A stretch of 64,000 nucleotides of DNA, from positions 5,828,001 to 5,892,000 of the forward strand of contig NZ_CP053748.1 in NCBI RefSeq assembly GCF_024400215.1. Reading direction: 5' to 3'. Positions 8,498-17,757 of this stretch are shown piece by piece. Below the pieces are notes generated by a model. That model searched no databases and had not been told where the DNA came from. It was given only the letters and a program-made list of their open reading frames with translations. How positions within the stretch are numbered: position 1 is the stretch's first letter; each line of letters begins with the position of its first letter. This stretch comes from Massilia sp. erpn. Its GTDB lineage: Bacteria > Pseudomonadota > Gammaproteobacteria > Burkholderiales > Burkholderiaceae_D. A program made the translations under genes and the position numbers.

Positions 8498-9395
8498 GGC
8501 CGCGGCTCTCCTGCGGGAAGACCCGCTCGCTCAGGAAATCGATCAAGACCCTGAGCCTCGGCAGCAGTTGTTTGCTGGACGGCCAAAGTATCTGGAAGCT
8601 GCCGCTATGGCGCGTATGCCGCGGCAGCACGCTTTGCAGGGCGCCATGTTCCAGATCCTCGCGCACGGCGAAATCCGGCAGGCAGGCGATGCCCATACCC
8701 TGCCGGGCAAAGTGCATGAGGGTGTCGATGGTGCTGCATTCCAGCGCGGCCGGCAGGCCACGCCCATACAGCTGCTCCCAGTCCGCCAAAGGCCAGGCTT
8801 CCAGCTTGCCGCTACTGGGAAATTTATAGAACAGGCAGCGGTGGCGCTGCAAATCCTGTGGCTGCACGGGCGTGCCGTGCTGGCGCAGATACGCCGGGGC
8901 GGCCACCAGCCGCAAGTGAAATGTCCCCAGCTTGCGGCTCATCAGGCCCGAATCGGCGCTTTCGCCCACGCGCACCACGGCGTCGAAGCCCTCCTCGATC
9001 AGGTCGACGCGGCGATCCGTGCAATCCACATCGAGCAGGATCTCGGGATACAGGCGCGCAAACTCCACTAGGACCGGATTGAGCAGAGTGCCGACCAGGG
9101 GCAGGCTGATACGCAAGCGGCCGCGCGGCGCGGCCATGGTGCTCGACAGCGCTTGCTCGGCCTGTTCGATCTCCAGCAGGATGCGGCGGCAGCTTTCGAG
9201 AAAGAGCTTGCCTTCGGCCGTCAGGCGGATGCTGCGCGTACTGCGGTGAAACAGGCGCACGCCGACACGCTGCTCCAGGCGCGCGATGCTCTTGCCGATG
9301 GCCGACGCCGACACTCCCAGCACCCGCCCCGCCGCGACAAAGCTTTGCGCTTCCGCCGCCTGCACGAAGGCCGCCAGGCCGCCCAGATGATCCAT
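8478..9395 (-). CDS. LysR-family transcriptional regulator
   Basis: 305-residue regulator with an N-terminal winged helix-turn-helix (AEAQSFVAAGRVLGVSASAI, about residues 15-35, then RLFHRSTRSIRLT) and a LysR substrate-binding domain. The start at 9395 (MDHLGGLAAF) fits the family better than an upstream in-frame codon. It is divergent from the serine hydrolase-MFS pair, and a palindrome in the intergenic region is a plausible operator. It most resembles the large group controlling adjacent efflux or hydrolase genes; the effector is unknown. Confidence 0.9.
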   Translation of the reverse strand: MDHLGGLAAFVQAAEAQSFVAAGRVLGVSASAIGKSIARLEQRVGVRLFHRSTRSIRLTAEGKLFLESCRRILLEIEQAEQALSSTMAAPRGRLRISLPLVGTLLNPVLVEFARLYPEILLDVDCTDRRVDLIEEGFDAVVRVGESADSGLMSRKLGTFHLRLVAAPAYLRQHGTPVQPQDLQRHRCLFYKFPSSGKLEAWPLADWEQLYGRGLPAALECSTIDTLMHFARQGMGIACLPDFAVREDLEHGALQSVLPRHTRHSGSFQILWPSSKQLLPRLRVLIDFLSERVFPQESRGLSGGGG

Positions 9396-9455
9396 ATCTC
9401 CACCCCACTCCGGACACATATGTCCTTTATGAAGGGAATTCTAGCCTGTTTTTCT

Positions 9456-9474
9456 TTAGTGGGTATTTCACTAA
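9456..9474. promoter_or_regulatory. candidate LysR operator
   Basis: Perfect inverted repeat TTAGTG-N7-CACTAA between the divergent LysR gene and the serine hydrolase, matching the T-N11-A layout of LysR boxes. It sits 33 bases before the preferred hydrolase start at 9507. Confidence 0.5.
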
Positions 9475-9506
9475 GCTGGGCCTCCCCTCTTCACCAAGGA
9501 AGCCCG

Positions 9507-10712
9507 ATGTCCCACTTCAGTCACACATCCATCCAAACCGGCACCCCGGCCCTGGCGGCCCACCTCGACACCGTGATCGACCAGGCGCTGGCGGACCAGC
9601 GCCTGGTCGGCGCCGTGGTCCTGGCCGCGCAAGGCGGCCGCCTGGTCTACCAGCGCGCCGCCGGCATGGCCGACCGCGAGCAGGCGCGCGCCATGACGGC
9701 GGACACCGTATTTCGCCTGGCCTCCGTTTCCAAGCCCATCGTCTCGGCGGCCGCACTGGTCCTGGTGGCGCAGGGCCAGCTGGAACTGGACGCGCCCGTG
9801 ACCCGCTATCTGCCTTACTTCCAGCCGGCGCTGGAAAACGGCGCCGTGCCCACCATCACGATCCGCCACCTGATGACCCACACCGCCGGCCTGACCTACC
9901 GCTTCTTCCAGGAGGAGCATGCGTCCTATGCGCGCGCCCAGGTTTCGGACGGCATGGACCATAGCAGCATCAGCCTGCGCGAGAACCTGGTCCGCCTGGC
10001 GTCCGCCCCGCTGCTGTACGAGCCGGGCACGCAATGGAAATACTCGATTGCGACCGATGTGCTGGGCGCCGTCATCGAGCAAGCCAGCGGCCTGCCGCTG
10101 GCACAGGCCATCGCGCAACTCGTGACCGGGCCGCTGGGCATGCGCGACACGGGCTTTCTGGCCAACGATCCGCAGCGGCTGGCGACCGCCTACGCCAATG
10201 CCGTTCCCGCGCCGCGCCGCCTGGACCAGCATGCGCAGCTGCCCTTTATCGAAGGCACGGCGGGCTTCCTGCTGGCGCCGGGCCGCGCGCTCGATCCGCA
10301 CGCCTATCCCTCCGGCGGCGCCGGCATGGTCGGGACGGCGGGCGACCTGCTCCTGCTGCTGGAAACCCTGCGCAGCGGCGGCGGCTCCCTGCTGCCGCCT
10401 GCGCTGGTGCGCGAAATGGGCCGCAACCAGATCGGCGACCTGCCCATGGCCTTCTGGCCCGGCCGCGGCTTTGGCCTGGGCATCACCGTGCTCAAGGACC
10501 CCGCTGCTGCCGCCAGTCCCGAATCGCCCGGCACCTGGCGCATGGGCGGCACCTATGGCCACTCCTGGTTTGTCGACCCGCAGCGCGAGCTCAGCGTGGT
10601 GGCCTTCACCAACACCGCGCTCGAAGGCATGGCGGGCGCCTTCGTCGACCAGCTGTGCCACGCCGTCTACGCCGGCATGCCGGTCATGGCCAACAGCGAG
10701 GCGGCGGCATGA
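9507..10712 (+). CDS. serine hydrolase, beta-lactamase class C / esterase family
   Basis: 401-residue protein of the penicillin-binding-protein-like serine hydrolase family. The SxxK nucleophile motif is SVSK (in FRLASVSKPIV), the Tyr motif is YSIATDV and the third motif region is GGTYGHSWFVDP. The family includes beta-lactamases, DD-peptidases and esterases; this one lacks features that would point to true antibiotic hydrolysis. The start at 9507 has AAGGA eight bases upstream. A start at 9429 would add a hydrophobic leader that could be a signal peptide, but it has no ribosome site and would cover the candidate operator. It is followed by an MFS gene overlapping by four bases. Confidence 0.8.
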   Translation: MSHFSHTSIQTGTPALAAHLDTVIDQALADQRLVGAVVLAAQGGRLVYQRAAGMADREQARAMTADTVFRLASVSKPIVSAAALVLVAQGQLELDAPVTRYLPYFQPALENGAVPTITIRHLMTHTAGLTYRFFQEEHASYARAQVSDGMDHSSISLRENLVRLASAPLLYEPGTQWKYSIATDVLGAVIEQASGLPLAQAIAQLVTGPLGMRDTGFLANDPQRLATAYANAVPAPRRLDQHAQLPFIEGTAGFLLAPGRALDPHAYPSGGAGMVGTAGDLLLLLETLRSGGGSLLPPALVREMGRNQIGDLPMAFWPGRGFGLGITVLKDPAAAASPESPGTWRMGGTYGHSWFVDPQRELSVVAFTNTALEGMAGAFVDQLCHAVYAGMPVMANSEAAA

Positions 10713-11887
10713 AAGGGCCGCATCCCATCTTCTTCGTCGGCCTTGGTCTGTTTGGCCTGTACTGCATCGAGTTCGGCGTGGTGGGCATCCTGCCGCTCAT
10801 CATGGAGCGCTTCCACGTCACCGCCACGCGCGCCGGGCTGCTGGTCGGTCTGTTCGCCCTGGTCGTTGCCGTGGGGGGGCCGCCGCTGGTGCTGCTGGCC
10901 TCGCGCGTCAACCGCAAGCGCATGCTGGCCGGGGCGCTGCTGTTCTTCGCCGCCATCAGCATCTGCTCCGCCTATGCGCCTGGCTTTGAAAGCCTGCTGG
11001 CACTGCGCCTGCTGGCAGCGCTGCTGCACCCGGTCTATTTCTCGCTGGCGATGGTGGCGGCGCTCGCCATGTATCCGCCCGAGCAGGCCGCGCGCGCCAG
11101 CGCCCATGCCTTCGTCGGCACCAGCATGGGCATGGTACTGGGCATACCGCTCAGCACCTGGATCGCCGCCGCCTTCAGCTACGAAGCCTCGTTCTTTTTC
11201 TGCGCCGCCGTCAACGGCATCGCCGCACTCGGCCTGATGGTCTGGCTGCCGCAAGCGCCGACCGGCGCGAAGCTATCGTACGGGACGCAATTGGGCATCC
11301 TGCGCAAGCCGGTGCTGTGGCTGAACATCGCCGCCGCCACCATGGTCTTTGCCGCCATGTTCTCGGTCTACGCCTACGCCGCCGAACATTTGCGCCACAT
11401 CGGCATGGACGGCAAGGCGATCAGCCTGATGCTGCTGGTCTTTGGCGTGGGCGGGCTGCTCGGCAATCTGCTGGCCGGCCACCTGCTCGGCAGGCGCCTG
11501 GTCCTGACCGTGCTGCTGCAGCCGCTGCTGCTGGCCGCCGCCTACACCATCCTGCATCTATGCGCGGCGCCGTCGGCAATAGCGGGACTGGTGTTGATCA
11601 TGCTGTTCTGGGGCGCCGCGCACACCAGCGGGCTGGTCGTGACGCAAGTCTGGCTCAGTTCAGCGGCGCCGGAAGCACCCGAGTTTGCAACCGGGCTGTA
11701 TATCGCCTTCATCAATCTGGGCGTGACCATTGGCACCGTCGTCGGCGGCAACTTCATCGCCGCCTCCGGCATGCGCGGCAGCATCGGGAGCGGCTTGGTC
11801 TTCGCGCTGCTGGCGGCGGCGCTGGTGGCCTTGAAGGCGGTGCTGTATAAGGCGGCTTCCAGGCGGCGCATTTGCATGCCTGTTTAA
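10709..11887 (+). CDS. MFS transporter, drug/sugar efflux type
   Basis: 392-residue membrane protein with about twelve hydrophobic segments and the arrangement of the DHA1-type major facilitator (EFGVVGILPLI in helix 1, RVNRKRM after helix 2). It probably exports a small molecule. Its ATG overlaps the stop of the serine hydrolase (ATGA), so the two are co-translated. Its TAA shares bases with the TAA of the convergent rdrB gene: the four bases TTAA at 11884-11887 serve both. Confidence 0.88.
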   Translation: MKGPHPIFFVGLGLFGLYCIEFGVVGILPLIMERFHVTATRAGLLVGLFALVVAVGGPPLVLLASRVNRKRMLAGALLFFAAISICSAYAPGFESLLALRLLAALLHPVYFSLAMVAALAMYPPEQAARASAHAFVGTSMGMVLGIPLSTWIAAAFSYEASFFFCAAVNGIAALGLMVWLPQAPTGAKLSYGTQLGILRKPVLWLNIAAATMVFAAMFSVYAYAAEHLRHIGMDGKAISLMLLVFGVGGLLGNLLAGHLLGRRLVLTVLLQPLLLAAAYTILHLCAAPSAIAGLVLIMLFWGAAHTSGLVVTQVWLSSAAPEAPEFATGLYIAFINLGVTIGTVVGGNFIAASGMRGSIGSGLVFALLAAALVALKAVLYKAASRRRICMPV

Positions 11888-14403
11888 CCAAGAACCGGAT
11901 CGTGGAAGCGATACTGCCGGCCCCGTTCGTTAAGGGTGGCTAAATAATTCAAGGCATCCTTGTCACCAATACCTTGGCCGCGCAAGGTCGCATACAGCTG
12001 GTAGAACTCGCTATTCAGATCACCCGCAAAAATGCCCGGGTCGTCCGATCCCAGCGTGACCATGATGGCGGGATCGCCATCCTGCACAAACCCTGGCACA
12101 CGCATCCATCGCAAGGAGTGATGTTCATTGAAACTATTGTATTGGCTGATGCGGACATTGCTGGATGGCAGAGTTTCAACCAGCACACCACGATCCGCCA
12201 CCTCTTGCATCAATGCCTGTTGCAGGCGCAGGTAAGTGGCCTCATCCAAAAAATTCGCTTTTACGGTCACCATGGATTCGCTACGGGCCCACAAGGCCTT
12301 GTCGCTCAGCCAGGTCCACAGCAGCTTTAAATCCTGCCCATGCTCCCGCATCGCCTCATGCACACGCAAGGCTTCGGCATGCTGCAAGTCTTCCAATGGC
12401 GTCAACCAGGGCGTCCATTGCGGATTTTCCATTGCCTTTTGCAGATACCCCAGGTGCAAGCCCCGGAAGCGCATCGCCCGTTCCAGCTCCGCACAACTGA
12501 TGTCCTTGTCAAATAGCTGGCTGGCCAGTGTGGCTAACTCCCCTTCCACCCGATACGCTTCGCTGGTGGCGCCAATACGGCGCAACAAGCGCCAGGTGGC
12601 AAGCAGGTCCAGCAGCCAGTCGCCCTTGTTCAGGACCAGATCGTCCGGCATGCGTGCCAGCCATAAGCCCGGCAAAATACCCATTGCCGTTCCATGGCCG
12701 ATACGATCCCCATGGCACAAATCCAGCAGTTCCAGCGTATCCAGCATATGGCGCAATCCGGTCAAAAGATGGGGGAAATCCTCTCCGACGTGATAGCTGC
12801 GATGAGTCAGCCCGGCCTGCCGGCATAGGCGATAGCAACTGGCGAACACTTCCGGCGGCGCATGCAATTCGTTGGCGGCAGCATCTATCCCACGCACCCA
12901 GGTTCGCAGCCGCGGCTGATCAGCCAGCATCCTGATCAGAGCGTGCGCCCGCTTCTCGACATCCTTGCGCAATGCACTGTAGCGATACGGGCCCGCATCC
13001 TTCCCAAGCCCATTCCAGGGCTGTTTGATGAAGTGGCAGACCAAAGCCAGGCGCAAATGGCGACGCTGGGAACTTAACCAGGAATCGGTCTCTCGCTCAA
13101 GCAGATCCAGCAGGCTGCTCACCGCCATGCCGTCCGGGGGAGCGGCATCTCCGTCGGCTTCACCCCGGCGCAAATAGCGCCAATATCCTTTTAAAATGCA
13201 TCCGACCAGAATGGCGTTCTCTTCAGGTTTGTCTTTCGGCGCGAAGCGCCCTTCCAAAAAGCCGGTGCGGCTGCTGTTGGCCTGCTTGCCATGCATGGCG
13301 AGAAAGCGCTCCCGGTACTCTTTCTCGACCGGATCGCGCAACTCGGTCCAGGTAAATTTCTGAAACTGGTCGAAGCCAAACTGCTCTTCATTCTGCACCA
13401 GCAGACGGTAGTACTGGTTTTGCAGGAGCAGATAGCAATGCAGCATCCGCTCCAGGATGCCTGACTGGGCAACTTCCAGCCGCTTGAGCAATAGATAAAT
13501 CCAGCGCAACTCATCCCGCGCGCCGCTGCCGGCATGCAAGGCCAGCTTGGCGTCCCGCGGTGCAGGCGCGCACGAGGTGGCCAGATCAGCATATGCCGGC
13601 GGCAGTTCCATACCGGCCGGAATGGCGCCCGTGGCGGCGGCAACCAGCCATTCCCGCAGACGCGCTGCGGCCATCAACTGGGTACACATCAAGGTAGGCG
13701 AGAACGCGGGGTTGAGCGCAAGCGCCAGCTCGCGCACCTTGCGGCTTGCCGGCGAGCTTTCCTTGCCCCATTTCTTACTGAAATTCGCAGTTTCCTTTTC
13801 CGGCTCATACAAAGCCCGCAGCCAGCATTGTTCGGCGTGGGTACTGCCATTCAAGTGCAGATGGGTCTCATGCAATCCTTCGCGCTGGATATAGTCTTCC
13901 ACCAGGGGGTCGTATGGCGTAAGGATGGGCAAATATGCACTGGCCCAGGTGTTGCTATCCTCGCTGCGCAGCCATAATGGCGGCTCCAGTTCCTGCAGAT
14001 AGGTCGATGGCGGTGGCCAGGCATGTCCAGCGGCCTGCACCGGCAGACAGCAAATGCGGCTCGCCACGCTCTGCTGCCAGACGCCGAATTTCTCCAGCTT
14101 GACGTACAGGGAGCCATGGCGCGGTGCCAGAAACTCCCCTGCCATCGCCTGCAATGCGCCGGGCAGCAGCCAGCCGCGGCCCCGGTTGGCCGCCTGTTGC
14201 ATGAGCATCTGCCACGCCCGTTCGAATACATGGTCGGGCTCGCGCGCCGCCCAGGGCAGATAGCTCAGATATACCTCCCGGCGCACATCTTCCGCCGGGA
14301 TCGGCGTCTGGAATGGTGCCGCCTGCACCAGGGCCAGCACCTTGGGGCTGGAAAGCAGGGTCGTGCCGATCAGGGCCAAGGTGGAAATCGGGCGGGCGCT
14401 CAC
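11884..14403 (-). CDS. rdrB: RADAR defence protein RdrB, adenosine deaminase-like
   Basis: 839-residue protein with a complete adenosine-deaminase active site in family order: HLHLNGS (181-187), SYHVGEDF (536-542), HGDRIGHG (564-571), PSSN (746-749) and GSDDPG (785-790). It is far longer than housekeeping adenosine deaminase (about 330-350 residues), with a long insert between the first and second motifs, as in RdrB. In RADAR systems RdrB forms a large shell and, with RdrA, causes adenosine-to-inosine changes in RNA and/or nucleotides during phage infection, stopping phage spread. The GTG at 14403 overlaps the rdrA stop (GTGA) and has GGGAG about ten bases upstream; a TTG at 14451 is an alternative start. 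Base composition looks less GC-rich than the flanks, suggesting transfer. Confidence 0.88.
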   Translation of the reverse strand: MSARPISTLALIGTTLLSSPKVLALVQAAPFQTPIPAEDVRREVYLSYLPWAAREPDHVFERAWQMLMQQAANRGRGWLLPGALQAMAGEFLAPRHGSLYVKLEKFGVWQQSVASRICCLPVQAAGHAWPPPSTYLQELEPPLWLRSEDSNTWASAYLPILTPYDPLVEDYIQREGLHETHLHLNGSTHAEQCWLRALYEPEKETANFSKKWGKESSPASRKVRELALALNPAFSPTLMCTQLMAAARLREWLVAAATGAIPAGMELPPAYADLATSCAPAPRDAKLALHAGSGARDELRWIYLLLKRLEVAQSGILERMLHCYLLLQNQYYRLLVQNEEQFGFDQFQKFTWTELRDPVEKEYRERFLAMHGKQANSSRTGFLEGRFAPKDKPEENAILVGCILKGYWRYLRRGEADGDAAPPDGMAVSSLLDLLERETDSWLSSQRRHLRLALVCHFIKQPWNGLGKDAGPYRYSALRKDVEKRAHALIRMLADQPRLRTWVRGIDAAANELHAPPEVFASCYRLCRQAGLTHRSYHVGEDFPHLLTGLRHMLDTLELLDLCHGDRIGHGTAMGILPGLWLARMPDDLVLNKGDWLLDLLATWRLLRRIGATSEAYRVEGELATLASQLFDKDISCAELERAMRFRGLHLGYLQKAMENPQWTPWLTPLEDLQHAEALRVHEAMREHGQDLKLLWTWLSDKALWARSESMVTVKANFLDEATYLRLQQALMQEVADRGVLVETLPSSNVRISQYNSFNEHHSLRWMRVPGFVQDGDPAIMVTLGSDDPGIFAGDLNSEFYQLYATLRGQGIGDKDALNYLATLNERGRQYRFHDPVLG

Positions 14404-17123
14404 GGCTTTGCTGCTCCCTTTTTGCCACTCTCCTTCTTCTCGTTCTTCCAACGGCCGGCAATGAAGCTGTGCTCGATCAGCCTCCAGGAGTCTTCGTCAC
14501 AGAGTAGCGAGGCGTACTCAATGGCAGTTTGCTCTTGGGCCTCGAAACAGAAACCCTGCAACACGGTTTTGCATTGGGGCGTGCCTCGGATCAACCCAAG
14601 AATCAGCGGGCAGGTTGCGACCAAATGGGTCAAAGGCAGCAGCTTCGGATTCTGCAGAATGATCCCGAGCTTCTCCTCGAGGAAGGGATTGGGTGTGGTC
14701 AGCGGATTATTGCGATCAATGGCCGGCAAGCTGCCCGGCATATTTCCCGACAGATGATGGTCCGCCTCCTCCACCAGGAAGGCATTCACCACGCATAAAG
14801 CGAACATCTGCATCAGGCTTGCGGGGCCATGATCTTTGCTTGGACTCGGCCGCAAGGCGTCAGCCGCCTTTTCCAGGCTGTAGTACAGACGGGTCCATAT
14901 CTTGCCCAGCAAGACGGACGAGGGCGTGATCGTGAGCTCGTCAACCTGGGCGATCCACAGCTCCGTGGCACGCATGCAGTCTGCGGAAAGCGACTTGACC
15001 TTACCCTCGCCTGCCGCCGCCTCGTCTGCGCCGGCTTCGCCTTCCTCGCCATGTGCAGCCGCATCCTCCGGCGCCGCCGGTGCCACGGCTTGCTGCTGGC
15101 CTTCCAGGCCGTCCGGCAATCCAGCGGGAGCCTCGTCAAACGAATCAGTATCGTCCACCAGATTGGTGCCGCCGCCCTCCCATTCGGGACAGGAGATGCT
15201 CAATGGGGGATAGGGCTTCATCAGCACCTTCTTCGCATCCCGGTGCTGCAGCAAGCGGCCAATCAGGCCGAGGATATTGAAAATGGAAGCATAGCTGCGG
15301 TTGCTCGTACCGGACACTTCGATCAGGCTCAAGGCGCAAACCGGCAGGTGCGCGCAATCCTGGATTGCACGGAAAATGGTCTGGTAATCCCTCTCCGCAT
15401 ACTTCTCCTTCGCCTGCCCCGCCGCATCGGGCCGTTCCTTGTTCAGGCCGATAATGCCGAGCCCCACCAGGGAGCGCGAAGGCGACGGCTTATGCGGCGC
15501 CGCGATGAGCGCCGTCGCATGCCGCGCCCAGTTCAAGGCATCCTCCTTGCACCCGGTGCCCATATACTGTTTGAATTGGGTCTGCAGCACATCCCGCGCG
15601 ATCTTGCCGCCATTGCGCCGCAGGACATTTCCCCACAGCGATACGCTCCCCGGTCCTGCCAGCATGAACTGGATCAGCGACGCGGAGTTCATGGCGCATA
15701 GGCCCGCCACATCGGCCGCAAGCGCCGGGAAGCACACTTTCAGGCTCTCGTTATTCGGCTGGGGACGCAGATAGGCTGCCGTATCGGGATCGCCATCACG
15801 GTTAGCCAATTCAAACACGGCGTCGATCAGCGCGGGAAGTTCGTGCGCCGCAATCGCATCGACATCCACGCCATACTTGTACAGGCTGCCCAAAGCCATG
15901 GCACGCAAGCTTTCGCGCAATGCCTCGGACAAGCTGTCGTCCCACGTGTAGCTGGTTTGCGCCTGATCCGGCGTCTGCGCCGACAAATAGGGAGCGCAGC
16001 GCGACAGCACCTGGAGTACCGAACGCATCGGCTGCTTCAGCAGGAATTCCCGATACAGGACGATATCGCTGCGCTCCTTGATGCGCAGGCCGCGCCGCAA
16101 CAGCTCCTCGATAACGATGTCCGGACTGCGATTCGGGTGCGCTTGCCATGCGCGGCAAGTCAGGCGGTATTGAATTTTCCTGCCATCGATCATGGCCGGC
16201 CGTTCCAGCAGATTCCACAAGGGCCGCAATTGCAGGCGGCGGCGGATCGGAAAGAGCTTCAGGAGGTACTGGTCTTCCAGGTGGTCCACCATGCGCGTGC
16301 GCTGCTGGCGACGCGCCTCATCCTGGCTGCCCTGGTTGCGGCCGATATTGTCGAAGAAATGATCGCGCACCACCAGCGAGTACAGTTCCATATCCCCCGT
16401 CACCAGGACTACCAGCTGCGGCGTATCCAGGTAATTGCGGATGCATTCCAATACGGCCTGCGCATGGGTCGCCTTGGTGTCCGCGTCATCGAATGCAAGC
16501 ACCAGGGCCCGCACCTTCAGAATGCGGCAAGCCTTATCGAACACCGCATGCAGGTTCTTGCGCAAATCCTTGCTGTGCCCGGCGCGTTCCAGGCCATGGT
16601 CAAGGAAAAGCTCGGGATCCAGATGCTGGAGTTGGTGATGGTCCTTGGCGAACAGGCTCAAGCCGCCGGCCAGCTTCTTGAACAGGGCACGAAACTCCAG
16701 ATACTCCGGCTCCTTGGCAAGCGTGCTGGTGGCCTGTACCCGTACATCGAGCATGCGCGCCAGTTCCTTCAGCACATCGAGCAGGATGATCTCATTGTTT
16801 TCGATGCGGCTCGGATCGATATACGACAAAGACGCCAAACTGGCACCCGCCTCCGTCAGCCCTTCATAGGCCGAACGCAGAAAAGTCGATTTGCCGGCCC
16901 CCCGTGTACCGTCGATAAAGTACACCAGGCCACTGCCGGGCGGATGGCCTTCCCTGGCGTGCGCATCCTGTGCGCCGGCCTTGTCCAGGTCGGCCGCGAT
17001 CTGCCTGACCAGCGCATCATGGCAATGTCTTTGCACCAGGTCGCTGACGGCGACCCGGCCATTGTTATCACTGCTGTCGAGATCGATATTGATGATGATT
17101 GCTTCAGCTTGCGCAGTACTCAT
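14400..17123 (-). CDS. rdrA: RADAR defence protein RdrA, P-loop ATPase
   Basis: 907-residue ATPase. The Walker A loop is GTRGAGKST (72-80), the Walker B strand is ALVLAFDDAD (206-215), and LVVLVTGD (237-244) is a likely sensor strand. The long helical C-terminal part has an acidic, Ala/Gly-rich stretch near 670-730. Size, order and overlap with the deaminase gene match RdrA, which assembles in rings and delivers substrate to RdrB. Immediate overlap with rdrB means co-translation. Only 58 bases separate its start from the thioesterase stop upstream, and that gap holds a 13-base tandem repeat. No third RADAR gene (membrane RdrC or RdrD) is seen on either side. Confidence 0.87.
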   Translation of the reverse strand: MSTAQAEAIIINIDLDSSDNNGRVAVSDLVQRHCHDALVRQIAADLDKAGAQDAHAREGHPPGSGLVYFIDGTRGAGKSTFLRSAYEGLTEAGASLASLSYIDPSRIENNEIILLDVLKELARMLDVRVQATSTLAKEPEYLEFRALFKKLAGGLSLFAKDHHQLQHLDPELFLDHGLERAGHSKDLRKNLHAVFDKACRILKVRALVLAFDDADTKATHAQAVLECIRNYLDTPQLVVLVTGDMELYSLVVRDHFFDNIGRNQGSQDEARRQQRTRMVDHLEDQYLLKLFPIRRRLQLRPLWNLLERPAMIDGRKIQYRLTCRAWQAHPNRSPDIVIEELLRRGLRIKERSDIVLYREFLLKQPMRSVLQVLSRCAPYLSAQTPDQAQTSYTWDDSLSEALRESLRAMALGSLYKYGVDVDAIAAHELPALIDAVFELANRDGDPDTAAYLRPQPNNESLKVCFPALAADVAGLCAMNSASLIQFMLAGPGSVSLWGNVLRRNGGKIARDVLQTQFKQYMGTGCKEDALNWARHATALIAAPHKPSPSRSLVGLGIIGLNKERPDAAGQAKEKYAERDYQTIFRAIQDCAHLPVCALSLIEVSGTSNRSYASIFNILGLIGRLLQHRDAKKVLMKPYPPLSISCPEWEGGGTNLVDDTDSFDEAPAGLPDGLEGQQQAVAPAAPEDAAAHGEEGEAGADEAAAGEGKVKSLSADCMRATELWIAQVDELTITPSSVLLGKIWTRLYYSLEKAADALRPSPSKDHGPASLMQMFALCVVNAFLVEEADHHLSGNMPGSLPAIDRNNPLTTPNPFLEEKLGIILQNPKLLPLTHLVATCPLILGLIRGTPQCKTVLQGFCFEAQEQTAIEYASLLCDEDSWRLIEHSFIAGRWKNEKKESGKKGAAKP

Positions 17124-17138
17124 TACTTTGCCACCTTG

Positions 17139-17164
17139 GACGGGGAGATAAGACGGGGAGATAA
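17139..17164 (-). repeat. tandem 13-base repeat upstream of rdrA
   Basis: Two perfect consecutive copies of GACGGGGAGATAA on the plus strand, 16 bases before the rdrA start. Position suggests a regulatory site or leader element, though simple slippage is possible. Confidence 0.6.
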
Positions 17165-17181
17165 ATTAGCGCGGAAATCGC

Positions 17182-17664
17182 TTAAGGTTTTTTCTTCGCC
17201 GCGCTGACCTGCTGGCGCGCCGCCTTGCGCGCCTTGGCTGCGTCAAAGCGGGCGACCTGCTCCGGCGTTTCCGGCACCAGCGGCGGCACGGCGAGCGGCT
17301 TGCGGTCCTTGTCCACGGCGACCATGGTGAAGTAGCAGCTGTTGGCGTGGCGCACCAGGCGCTGCTGGATGTTTTCCGTCACGACGCGGATGCCCACTTC
17401 CATCGAGGTGGTGCCGGTGTAGTTGACCGAGGCCAGGAAAGTCACCAGCTCGCCCACATGGATGGGCTGCAGGAACATCACCTGGTCCACCGACAGCGTG
17501 ACCACATAACTGCCCGAATAGCGGCTGGCGCAGGCATACGCCACGCTGTCGAGCAGCTTGAGGATGGCGCCGCCGTGCACATTGCCGGAGAAATTGGCCA
17601 TATCGGGGGTCATCAAGACCGTCATCGTCAGTTCGTGGGCCGACCAGTGCATTGCGCTATCCAT
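17182..17664 (-). CDS. acyl-CoA thioesterase, YciA-type hotdog
   Basis: 160-residue hotdog-fold thioesterase that hydrolyses acyl-CoA to free acid and CoA. The family region NFSGNVHGGAILKLLDSVAY contains the catalytic-helix Asp, and SYVVTLSVDQVMFLQPIHVG follows. The C-terminus carries a basic tail (KARKAARQQVSAAKKKP). Start 17664 has AAGGAG at good spacing. It lies just upstream of rdrA on the same strand and could contribute read-through, but it is probably an unrelated core gene. Confidence 0.88.
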   Translation of the reverse strand: MDSAMHWSAHELTMTVLMTPDMANFSGNVHGGAILKLLDSVAYACASRYSGSYVVTLSVDQVMFLQPIHVGELVTFLASVNYTGTTSMEVGIRVVTENIQQRLVRHANSCYFTMVAVDKDRKPLAVPPLVPETPEQVARFDAAKARKAARQQVSAAKKKP

Positions 17665-17757
17665 AAGTACTCCTTAAGTTGACATTCGGCATTTTACTTG
17701 CAATTATCCTATGCTTGTCTCTGAGTTATTACCGTCATTTCATCGAAAGGGCTTAGT

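Noticed and set aside
9429..9506. Earlier start giving the serine hydrolase a signal peptide
   Set aside because: No ribosome site and it would cover the operator palindrome; kept only as an alternative.
11884..14403. Housekeeping adenosine deaminase (add)
   Set aside because: Length is more than twice the usual and it overlaps a large ATPase gene, as in RADAR.
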